DNA of 64,000 bases, taken from NCBI GenBank assembly GCA_049509515.1, contig JBEKZV010000024.1:8306-72305 (forward strand), in the 5' to 3' direction. The stretch's first letter is position 1. Every line of letters begins with the position of its first letter. The notes below the pieces were generated by a model that saw nothing but the letters and a program-made list of their open reading frames with translations, did not search any database and had not been told where the DNA came from. This document shows, one piece after another, positions 25,076 to 33,900 of the stretch. The stretch is from JBEKCP01 sp049509515 (lineage in GTDB: Bacteria > Planctomycetota > Planctomycetia > Pirellulales > Thermoguttaceae). Made by a program: the position numbers and the translations under genes.

Positions 25076-26812
25076 ATGTCTATGATGGGCGCGCACAGCA
25101 TCGTCGAAGCAGCTCTCGTCGGTCACCAGATTGAATCCGCCGATGTTCGCGGGTCGCTGTTGCCGATTCTGCGGGCCGTTCAGCACCGCTTGGGACACCT
25201 ACCGGCGGAGATCTTCGAGGAGATCGAGGCCCAGTTGGGCATTCCGCGACACATCGGCTACAGTGTCGCCTCGTTCTACGACGAGTTCCGGTTCGATCGG
25301 CCTGCCGCACACGCGATTCGCGTTTGCGACGGTGCGGCCTGCGAGCTGGCCGGCTGCGGCGAGTTGTTGATGGCGCTTTCGGCGGAGTTGGGGATCGGCC
25401 CGCGGGAGGTTACCGCGGACGGCTGTTTCCGGCTCGAGGCGGCCAATTGCCTCGGCCAGTGCGAGCGTTGTCCCGCCGTGCGTATTGATGACTGGGTTTT
25501 CGGCCCGCTGGCGGCTTCGGAACTGCCCGGCTTGCTGCGCTTGGTGCGGTCGGGCGGTGCCGCGGCGTCGGCCGAGTTGGCCCGCCGCGCCGCCCAGAAC
25601 GACGGATTTCCGGCAGCCCGGCCAGGCGAGCAGCGCCGCCTGTTGGAGTGCCCGATGCCTGCCGCTTCGGTAGCGGCCGCGTGGGAAGCGGCTGGCCGAG
25701 GAAAGTCGCTGCACGATTTGCTCGGGCGATACTCCCCCGCCGAATTGCTCCGCGTCGTCAGTGACTCGGGACTGCGAGGTCGAGGTGGGGCAGGATTCCC
25801 GACGGCCAAGAAATGGCAGATGGCGGCCGGCTACCCGCCCCCGCGCGTGCTCGTCTGCAACGCGGACGAGAGCGAGCCGGGCACGTTCAAAGACCGCTTG
25901 CTCTTGCGGCATCGGCCCTGGCTGGTTCTGGAGGGCATGCTCTTGTCCGCCTATGCCATCGGCGCCGACCGCGGGGTGCTCTACCTCCGGTCCGATTATG
26001 CGTATCTTCAGCCCCAACTGGATGATTGCCTTTCTGCGATGGCGGCCGCCGGGCTGCTGGGTGAGAAGATCGCCGGCTCGGCATTCGCCTGCCGCATCGA
26101 CCTGCACCTGGGGGCCGGCGCGTACATCTGTGGCGAAGAGTCGGCGCTGCTGCAATCGCTGGAAGGGCAGCGCGGCGAGCCGCGGCTCCGGCCGCCGTTT
26201 CCCGTCGAATTCGGATGGAAAGGCCGCCCCACCGTGGTCAGCAACGTGGAGACCCTTGCCTACGTTCCGCACATCGCGGCGCACGGCGCCGCGTGGTTCC
26301 GGGAGGTGGGCACGGCGGAGTCGGCGGGCACGAAGCTCTTTTCACTTAGCGGAGACGTCGAGCGGCCCGGCGTCTACGAACTGCCGCTGGGGGCGACGCT
26401 CGGCGAGTTGATTCGTGGCCCCGGCGGTGGAGTGCGCGGCGAGTTGGGCTTTGTCCTGCTCGGCGGCGCCGCCGGCCGTGCGCTGGGCAAGGACTGCCTG
26501 AACACGCCCATGGATTTCGAGCACCAGGTGGGCAACGGCGCGGTGACCGTGTTCCAAACCGGTCGGCGACCGATCGAGGTCGGCGCCAATCTGCTGCGTT
26601 TTTTCAGCCGCGAAACCTGCGGCGGCTGCCTCCCCTGTCGCGCCGGCGTCCCGGAAGCGTTCGCAATGTTCGCCTCCGCCGGGCCGCAAGGGCTTACGGC
26701 CCGGCAACGCGCGTCCTTCGACCTGTTGAGCGACTGCCTGGAAACGACGGCGCGGTGCGGCCTGGGAAAGACGGCCTTGAAGGCCGCAAGAGACCTCCTC
26801 GAATTGAGCTGA
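25076..26812 (+). CDS. NAD-dependent formate dehydrogenase diaphorase subunit (NuoE-NuoF fusion)
   Basis: The 578-residue protein fuses two Complex I-type modules. Residues 1-160 are NuoE-like, with the [2Fe-2S] ligands Cys84/Cys89 (VCDGAAC) and Cys125/Cys129 (NCLGQC). From about residue 220 it is NuoF-like: FMN/NAD loop GLRGRGGAGFPTAKKW, NADESEPGTFKDR, GAGAYICGEESALLQSLEGQ, and the [4Fe-4S] site ETCGGCLPCRAG with a late Cys in TARCGLGKTA. It passes electrons from the catalytic subunit encoded 9 bases downstream to NAD+. The ATG at 25076 was chosen from three close Met codons because GAGG lies upstream. FdsG and FdsB of other bacteria are separate genes; here they are one. Confidence 0.88.
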   Translation: MSMMGAHSIVEAALVGHQIESADVRGSLLPILRAVQHRLGHLPAEIFEEIEAQLGIPRHIGYSVASFYDEFRFDRPAAHAIRVCDGAACELAGCGELLMALSAELGIGPREVTADGCFRLEAANCLGQCERCPAVRIDDWVFGPLAASELPGLLRLVRSGGAAASAELARRAAQNDGFPAARPGEQRRLLECPMPAASVAAAWEAAGRGKSLHDLLGRYSPAELLRVVSDSGLRGRGGAGFPTAKKWQMAAGYPPPRVLVCNADESEPGTFKDRLLLRHRPWLVLEGMLLSAYAIGADRGVLYLRSDYAYLQPQLDDCLSAMAAAGLLGEKIAGSAFACRIDLHLGAGAYICGEESALLQSLEGQRGEPRLRPPFPVEFGWKGRPTVVSNVETLAYVPHIAAHGAAWFREVGTAESAGTKLFSLSGDVERPGVYELPLGATLGELIRGPGGGVRGELGFVLLGGAAGRALGKDCLNTPMDFEHQVGNGAVTVFQTGRRPIEVGANLLRFFSRETCGGCLPCRAGVPEAFAMFASAGPQGLTARQRASFDLLSDCLETTARCGLGKTALKAARDLLELS

Positions 26813-26821
26813 GCGAGCGAC

Positions 26822-29530
26822 ATGATGCCAACGGCGAGCGTTACGGCCTGGATTGACGGGCGAGCGGTGGAAACCGGCGGCGGAACGACGATCCTGCAAG
26901 CCGCCGAGCAACTGGGCGTTTCCATACCGACGCTGTGCCACGGCGTGACCGCCGGGCAGCGCGGCGCCTGCCGCTTGTGCGTGGTCGAGATTGAAGGTCA
27001 GCGGGAGCTGCCGGCGGCCTGCCATACGGCGATTCGCCCCGGACTGCGGATTGCCACCCGGTCGCCGCGGGTCATGGCGGCGCGGCGGACGCTGATCGAG
27101 CTGGCCTTGGCGGGCGCGGCGTCGAGCGGCGGCGCGGCCAGCCCCCTCCTGCGCGATTTGGCCGCCGAATACGGGGCGGACGTCGGCCGCTTCTCGGGCG
27201 CGCAGAAGTCCGCCGTGTTCATTCAGAACGACCCGCTGCTGGTGCAGGACACCGTGCGGTGCATTCGTTGCGACCGCTGCTGGCGATACTGCGACGCCAA
27301 TCAAGGCGCGGGCGCCATTGCACCGGTGGGCCGCGGCCCGCAGAGCCACATCGCCACCTTCTTCGACACCCCGCTGGCGAAAACCAACTGCCAGCACTGC
27401 GGCGGCTGCGCCACGGTCTGCCCCACCGGAGCGATCACCGAGCGGTGGCGCTACGAGTTCGGCGAGGTGGAGCGCCGCGGGCCGACGCTCTGTCCGTATT
27501 GCGGAACGGGCTGCCAGATCTATGCCCGGGTGGTCAACGGCCGGATCGTGGGCGTGGAGCCGGCCGGCGGCGAGTCGTTCAACCAGGGCGATCTGTGCGT
27601 GAAAGGGCGAATGGCCTTCGACTTCGTGAATCATCCCGACCGGCTCACCTTGCCGCTGATCAAGGACCCGGCGGGCGGCTCGCGTTTTCCCGGCTTCCGC
27701 GAGGCTACCTGGGACGAGGCCCTGCAACTGGTCGCCGATCGGCTCGCGGCCGTCAAGGCCCAATACGCCCCTTCCGCAATCATGGGCATTTCTTCCAGCC
27801 GCGGCACGAACGAAGAGAACTACGTGTTCCAGAAGTTCGTCCGCGCGGTGTTGGGTACCAACAACGTGGACAATTGCGCGCGGGTCTGCCACAGCCCGTC
27901 GGTCACGGGCCTGGCCGCGGTGTTCGGCAGCGGCGCAGCCTCGAACTCGCTCGACGAGATCGGCGACACGCAGGTGCTGTTGCTGGTAGGCTGCAACCCC
28001 ACCGAGGCCCACCCGGTCGTCGGCATGCGTATCAAGCGTGCGGTGTTCGAGAAGGGCGTCCGTCTCATCGTGGCCGATCCGCGGCGGATCGAGCTGGCCG
28101 GACGGGCCGACTATTGGCTGCCGTTGCGGCCCGGTACGAACGTGGCGCTGCTGAACGGCTTGGCGCACGTCATCATTCGCGACCGGCTGCACGCCGAGGA
28201 GTTCATCGCGGCGCGGGCCGAGAGTTTCGAAGCCTTCGCCGAGAACGTGCGATCGTACACGCCCGAGCGCGTCGCCGCAATCACGGGCGTTCCCGCGGGA
28301 GACCTGGAGGCCGCCGCCCGGCTCTATGCCCGCGCGGACCGGGCCATGATTCTCTACGGACTAGGCGTGACCGAGCACACCGACGGCTCGCAGGGCGTGA
28401 TGGGCTGTGCCAATCTCGCCTTGTTGAGCGGCCATATCGGTCGCCAAGGCACGGGGGTCAACCCGTTGCGCGGCCAGAACAACGTGCAAGGCGCCTGCGA
28501 CATGGGCGCCCTGCCCAACGTGCTGCCCGGCTATCAGCCGGTCGACGACGAACGAGTCCGCGCGAAGTTCGAGAAGGCCTGGGGTTGCACACTCTCCGAT
28601 CGCAAGGGGCTGAAGTTCACCGAGGCCTGGGCATTCGCGCGGAGCGGCCGATTGCGGGCGGCGTACATCGTCGGACACAATCCGGCCGAGACTGACCCCA
28701 ACACGCAGCGCGTCGTCGAGGCCCTGAAGGCCCTGGACTTCCTGGTGGTCCATGAGATTTTTCTCACGAAGACGGCACAATTGGCCGACGTCGTTTTTCC
28801 TGCCGCGAGTTTTGCAGAGAAGGACGGCACTTTCGTCAACGCCGATCGGCGAGTGCAACGCGTGCGGAAGATCGTTGATCCGCCGGCGGGGTGCAGGACC
28901 GACGTGGAGATCCTCTGCGAACTGGCCGAGCGGATGGGCTACGCGATGCCCACCCGCAGCCCCGCGGAGATCATGGACGAGATCGCCGGCTTGGTACCCA
29001 TCATGGCCGGCATCAGCTACCCGCGCCTCGAGCAGCAGCCTTTAGTGTGGCCCTGTGTCGAGCAGTCGGACCAAGGCACGCGGCGGCTCTACGAGCAAAC
29101 CTTCCCGCGGGGCCGGGCCACCTTTCAATGCATCGAATACTGCGAGCCGGTGGAACGAACCGACGCCGACTATCCGCTCATTCTCACCACCGGCCGTCGG
29201 CTGGAGCACTACAACTGCGGCTCGATGTCGCGGCGGACCGCGGGCCTGATGGCACTGGCCGCCGAAGAGCGGCTGGAAATCCATCCCGACGACGCCGCGG
29301 ATCTGAAGGTCCGGGAGAGCGACATGGTCGAGGTGGCCAGCCGCCGCGGCAAGATCACCGTGCGCGCCCGAGTGACCGAGCGGTGCCCGCCGGGCGTGGT
29401 CTTTCTCTCTTTCCACTTCGAGGATGTGCCGACCAACCAACTGCTGGGCAATTACCTCGACGCCTTGGCCTGCACACCCGAGTACAAAGTCACCGCCGTC
29501 CGCGTCACGCCGACTTCGACTTCCGTATGA
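26822..29530 (+). CDS. Formate dehydrogenase catalytic (molybdopterin) subunit, Cys form
   Basis: The 902-residue protein begins with a [2Fe-2S] ferredoxin domain (Cys39, Cys50, Cys53, Cys67), then two [4Fe-4S] motifs (CIRCDRCWRYCD and CQHCGGCATVCPTGA) and the Mo-site domain with CPYCGTGCQIYARV and NQGDLCVKGR. The metal ligand is Cys356 followed by His357 in NCARVCHSPSVTGL, where selenocysteine is found in others, so no SECIS is needed. The C-terminal domain has LTTGRRLEHYNCGSMSRR. It oxidises formate to CO2 in the cytoplasm and passes electrons through Fe-S clusters to the upstream NuoE/F-type subunit. No fdhD or cofactor-synthesis gene lies in this window. The family also contains NADP hydrogenase-like relatives, but the active-site Cys-His favours formate. 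Confidence 0.88.
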   Translation: MMPTASVTAWIDGRAVETGGGTTILQAAEQLGVSIPTLCHGVTAGQRGACRLCVVEIEGQRELPAACHTAIRPGLRIATRSPRVMAARRTLIELALAGAASSGGAASPLLRDLAAEYGADVGRFSGAQKSAVFIQNDPLLVQDTVRCIRCDRCWRYCDANQGAGAIAPVGRGPQSHIATFFDTPLAKTNCQHCGGCATVCPTGAITERWRYEFGEVERRGPTLCPYCGTGCQIYARVVNGRIVGVEPAGGESFNQGDLCVKGRMAFDFVNHPDRLTLPLIKDPAGGSRFPGFREATWDEALQLVADRLAAVKAQYAPSAIMGISSSRGTNEENYVFQKFVRAVLGTNNVDNCARVCHSPSVTGLAAVFGSGAASNSLDEIGDTQVLLLVGCNPTEAHPVVGMRIKRAVFEKGVRLIVADPRRIELAGRADYWLPLRPGTNVALLNGLAHVIIRDRLHAEEFIAARAESFEAFAENVRSYTPERVAAITGVPAGDLEAAARLYARADRAMILYGLGVTEHTDGSQGVMGCANLALLSGHIGRQGTGVNPLRGQNNVQGACDMGALPNVLPGYQPVDDERVRAKFEKAWGCTLSDRKGLKFTEAWAFARSGRLRAAYIVGHNPAETDPNTQRVVEALKALDFLVVHEIFLTKTAQLADVVFPAASFAEKDGTFVNADRRVQRVRKIVDPPAGCRTDVEILCELAERMGYAMPTRSPAEIMDEIAGLVPIMAGISYPRLEQQPLVWPCVEQSDQGTRRLYEQTFPRGRATFQCIEYCEPVERTDADYPLILTTGRRLEHYNCGSMSRRTAGLMALAAEERLEIHPDDAADLKVRESDMVEVASRRGKITVRARVTERCPPGVVFLSFHFEDVPTNQLLGNYLDALACTPEYKVTAVRVTPTSTSV

Positions 29531-29952
29531 GCGGGCAAGTTCCTTCAATGATCATCACACACCCCGGCGGAGCGCTACCCGCCCAGGGCTCCCACAGACG
29601 TGCTCACATTAGCCGCCATGCGGACGTAGAGCAGCGTCAACGCGTGGTCGATCGCCCCGGGCGTTGGGCCCTCTCGTTCGCTTTTTGCACATGTGGAGCG
29701 CCCTTAGACCCCCTCCAAAAGTTCCGTCGCGTGAGCCCATTCGCAACTGGTTGCCGGATAGCGTGTTGAGCGAGCAGGCGTTTGCCGTAACTTCATGCCA
29801 CAAGTGAGGGACGTGTTGCGATAATCGCAACTCGTTTGCAGCCCGTCACATACGGCGCGAATTACCACGTCGAAAAGCTGCCGAATCCGTCCCCAAAATG
29901 GGAGGGGGTGTTGCAAAAACGGTTTTTGACGTAGCAGAGCCATCGTGAGTTG

Positions 29953-30006
29953 GGGGGATGGGGGATTTGGGTCTTGGGATTTGTTTGTGATTTGTGATTT
30001 GTGTCT
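29953..30006. repeat. Half copy of the AT-rich fold-back repeat
   Basis: GATTTGGGTCTTGGGATTTG and TTTGTGATTTGTGATTTGTG make up only the right-type arm; no opposite arm or core is present. Confidence 0.6.
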
Positions 30007-30145
30007 TGCGGAGCCGGGGGTTCGCCACCGGCCGCTTCGTCGCCTCTTCCGCGTCTGGGCCAGCATAAGCGAAGCGCTGGCCCGATTTCAATTCAAATCC
30101 GCGTCCAGGCGTGCGTGGCAGGACCTCGTGGCGGGTTCCGACGAT

Positions 30146-30239
30146 ATACCAACCCGAAGCGCCAGCGAGGTTCGTTCCGCGGTCCCTCGCTGGCGCTTCG
30201 GGTTTTCCGCCGTCCTTCGCTGGCGCTTCGGGTTGGTAT
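30146..30239. repeat. Palindromic repeat with AACCCGAAGCGCCAGCGAGG arms
   Basis: ATACCAACCCGAAGCGCCAG then CGAGG (30146-30170) is matched in inverse by CCTTCGCTGGCGCTTCGGGT ending near 30239, and a further inverse copy lies at 30184-30204. So one left arm faces two right arms. The same family, with a different central base pair, is at 39969-40034. Confidence 0.8.
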
Positions 30240-30708
30240 GCACCCGCCGGGAAAGCCCTGATCGGCGCGCGATAGCGCCTGCGTCTTGCCGACAGCCATG
30301 CGCCCGTTGCCGCCCCGGCCCGGCCGCAATTCGGCGGGTGCCTGGCGTCCCATGGCTCATGCCGCGCGCCCGGGGTGGTCGGGCGGTCGATCTCTGCTCG
30401 ACAACATCGTGTTTCCCGGCGCGCGTCGGTGTGTCAAACCTCTGTCTCCGATCGCAAGTAGCTAACCTGCGGAGGAGTGCCCCACCTCCGCGCGCAAACG
30501 CCACAAGAGGGACCTGCCGAGTTGCCCAGTCGGTGCCTGGAGTCGAGCGGGTGCAGGCCGGGCTCCAGGATGCCCTGAAATTGAATCTTGCGGGGGTGAA
30601 CGCCAAGGAAGGCGGGGTTGCCTCCGCAGGGCTGGTTCGATGCCCTGGCCCAGCCTGCGACCTTGCCTGCCATTCCTTGCGACCATCCAGGGTAGCCCGC
30701 TGCCCGAC

Positions 30709-30730
30709 ATTTTGCTCAGCTGAGCAAAAT
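30709..30730. repeat. 22-bp perfect palindrome
   Basis: ATTTTGCTCAG followed directly by its exact reverse complement CTGAGCAAAAT. AT-rich flanks of the stem followed by a GC core could be a bidirectional terminator or a protein-binding site. Confidence 0.6.
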
Positions 30731-30795
30731 CCTTTGCTGTCGGCCCCGAGATGCTCGTGGGACGCTGCCGATGCTCCCGGAAATGCCGCTCACCC

Positions 30796-30951
30796 TCAAC
30801 CTCGCTGCCTCTCCTCTCGTGAAGCACACTTCACGCACAGGGCCGCATAGGGGATGGCCTCAAGCCTGGCCTTGGAAACCTCTTTGCCGCACTCTTCGCA
30901 GCGGCCATAGACACCCTCCTCGATCCACTTCAGGGCTGCCCATTTATTGAG
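30796..30951 (-). pseudogene. 5'-truncated DksA/TraR C4 zinc-finger protein remnant
   Basis: The minus-strand frame encodes a clear DksA/TraR C-terminus: LNKWAALKWIEEGVYGRCEE, CGKEVSKARLEAIPYAALCV, KCASREERQRG, with the C-x2-C and C-x2-C zinc ligands. The N-terminal coiled coil is missing. Upstream the frame soon meets a TGA (30982-30984), and no ATG, GTG or TTG start lies between. The frame overlaps the last residues of the TIR gene on the same strand, so the breakpoint appears to lie at that gene's 3' end. Only the zinc finger survives, so it is probably not functional. Confidence 0.75.
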
Positions 30952-33900
30952 CCGTTTTCGGTCGGTTCTCTCCCGCCGGCTTCAGAAGCTCCTCCGCCTC
31001 GCGGCGGAGCGATAGCAGTTCCAATCTCACCTGCCATGGCGCGAGCTGGTCGGGCGTGTGCCGCTCCGCGCCGCAGCGATGCTCGATCCAGGGAGTCGCC
31101 TTATCGAGGCAAATCCTCGCGGCGACCGCGCGGCCCGATTTCGCGTAAACCAGGGCCAGCAAAAGCACGTCGAAGGGGGCACCGTCGCCGGCCTTCAGCT
31201 TCGCGGCCGCCGCCAGTTTCTGGGCGGCCTCCTCAAAGCGTCCGCAGCGATAGAGTGCGGCGCCCCACAGCCATGTGGCTTCGTAGCTCTTCGACGCTGC
31301 GGGCCCCAGCTTCTCGATCATCTCCAGGTAAGGCCGCGGATCCTCCGCGGCGCCGGAGACGAGCACACCGGACAGGGCGGCGAAAACGACGATGCGCGGG
31401 TCGCGTGTGTCGTGAAAGGTCTTCAACATTTCGGCGTTGGCGGCGCGGCATTTCTCGCCGGCACCGCTGCCGAGCATCGCATAGGCGCGCCGGTACTGAT
31501 CCGCCGGGTCGCCAGGCGCCAGCCGGACAGCCGCCGAGAAATCCGCGACGGCCTTTTCCCATTGGCCGAGCTCCGCGTATGCGTTGGCGCGGCCGCGCAG
31601 GCTGTCGAGGTAGTCGCCTTTGAGCTCGATTGCCTGGCTGAAGCAGGCAATGGCTTTGTCATAGTCGCCGCGCGAGAAGCATAAGCGACCGCGATTGAAC
31701 CACGGCAGATGCCACTTGGGCGACAAGGTCGCGGCCTTTTCGTAGTCGACCAGCGCCTTCTCTTCCTGTTGAAGGAGACTTTCGACGATGCCTCGGCCGA
31801 GATATGCGGTCGCGAGATCAGGCTGAAGTCGGATCGCCTCGTCGTAGTCGGCGACCGCGCCGCGGTAATCGCCCTTCTGAAACTTCGCCTCGCCGCGTTG
31901 GCAATATCCCAGAGGGTTCAACGGAGTACGCCGCACGGCCTGATCGTAGCAGGCGATCGCCGCCTCGAATTCCCGCCGCCGTACCTGGATGTCGCCCAGC
32001 GCCATGTAACTCACGGAATTGTCCGGGTCTTGCCGGATCGCGTCGAGGATGTCGACGATGGCCCGCGCGAATTGCTTTTGTGCCGCGTAGATTATGCCGC
32101 GCGCCAGGTGGGGATTGGGGTACTCGGGGTCGAGGGCGACCGCCTCATCGAAGTCGGCCAGAGCGAGCTCGTACTGTTTCTTCTGGCGGTAGATCTCGCC
32201 GCGCTGGGTGAACGCGAAGGCCAGATCCGGCTGGAAGCGGATTGCCTCGTTGGCGTCGGCCAGGGCGGGATCGAGCTCCGCCTTGCCGCGATAGGCCGCG
32301 CTGCGGACGGCCAGGGCCTTGGCCGCGTGGGGATCCTGCCGCAGGACTTCGCCGAGGTCCGCGATCGCCCGATTGTACTGGCCCTTCCAGCGGAGCGCCT
32401 CGGCGCGCTGGACGGCAGCATCGGTAAGCTTGGGATCGAGCTGCAAGGCGTGGTCGAAATCGGCAATCGCCTCGTCATAGCGGCGCAGCGCGTGACAAAC
32501 CAGGCCGCGGCCGTGCCAAAGCTGGGCTTGTTTGGCGTCGATCGCGATTGCCTGGGTGAAATCGTCCAGGGCCTTCGGCCAATCGTGCAGGCGGGCATAG
32601 ACTTGCGCTCGATTGCGCCAAATCTGCCAATCATCGGGGCGCAGCACCAGCGCTTTGGAGAAGTAATTGACGGCATTTTGGCACGCGCTGCGTGCGCTGG
32701 CCCTCTCGCCTTGCAGTGTGGGCGCGCCCCAGGCATGATCAAGTATTTCGCCCAGCGCATTCAGCGGTTGCCACTGGCCGGGATCGGCGAGGCTCGCTTG
32801 GCCATAAGCCCAAACCGCCGCGGCAACTTCGTGGTCGTCGCGATAGCGGTCGGCCTTTTGTTGCCAGTCCTGCCAAGTATGGCGGACCGGCGGCGCCGGT
32901 TCCTTCGGCAGCGGCCACTTCCCATGAGGAAACTCCGGAATCCCCAGCTTCAAGCCTTCCAGCCGGTCCAAGAGGTGAGGGAGGTTGAAGATCACGACGT
33001 TTTCGCTGCTGTCAGCAACGGCTAATTCGCCGCTCCTATCGTCGAGCAACAACGAGCGAACCGGACCATGCGTGATTTCGAGCGTCCAGACGAGGCGACC
33101 GCCGCTGGTCTCGACGAACTGGATACTCCGCCCGCCCCCGACCGCCAGCAAGTCATTGCCGTCCACAAACGTAAGCGCGCCGACCGGGGAGTAGCTGTCC
33201 CAGGAGGCCGAGCGGGGCTCGCGCCGCGCCACGTCCCACAAATGCACTTGCCCACTGCGCCCACCCACGGCCAGGAGCGTGCCGTCGGGCGACAGGGCCA
33301 ACGCGCTGACGCCGCTTGGATCGATCGTCTTGTCCGCCAGGTATCTCCCCGTTTTCGCGTCGATCACCAGCAGCCGGCCGTCCGCAGTCCCCGCCAGGAG
33401 AAAGCCGCCGCCGGGGTGAAACAGCATCTTGGCGAGGAAGGTCTTGGGCTGGGGAACCTCGCGGGTCCAGACAACGTGCCCATCCAGATCGGCGAGCGAA
33501 ATCCCGTCTTCCGCCATCGCGGCCAGGCGACGGCCGTCCGGGCTGAAGGCCAGGCCGACAACGGCCTCGCCAGGGGCAAAAAGAGTCCTCCGCAACCGCC
33601 CATCCTTGCGATTCCAGAGGAGGATCACTCCCTCCGCGTCGCCGGAGGCCACGAGTCCGGTGCCAGGATGCTGGGCGACACACGCGACGGGCGTGAAATG
33701 GCCGGGCTTGTCCAGAGCCAACACCTGGCGATTGTGTTCCAGGTCCCACAGCCGCAACACGCCGCGCGAAAGGACGGCCAGCCGCTTGCCGTTGGGATGC
33801 AGCTTGAGAAGATCTCGCGCGGGATCGAAGGGCGGATCGGCCGACTGGCGCGGGCGGCAACGATGGGCCACCTTTTCCGTCTCCAAGTCCCATACGGAAA

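Larger units (their letters stand above)
29531..30795. other. Repeat-rich intergenic stretch, no gene supported
   Basis: About 1.26 kb between the formate dehydrogenase and the DksA remnant. It contains the near-perfect palindrome CAAAAACGGTTTTTG (29914-29928), half a fold-back repeat (29953-30006), the double palindrome at 30146-30239 and a 22-bp perfect palindrome at 30709-30730. Open frames here are repeat translations. No RNA gene was seen. Confidence 0.6.

Noticed and set aside
26822..29530. Selenocysteine formate dehydrogenase
   Set aside because: The active-site codon (27887-27889) is TGC for cysteine and no in-frame TGA is present.
29704..30066. Minus-strand open frame of 120 codons
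   Set aside because: Its first third is translated fold-back repeat and the rest intergenic repeat DNA.
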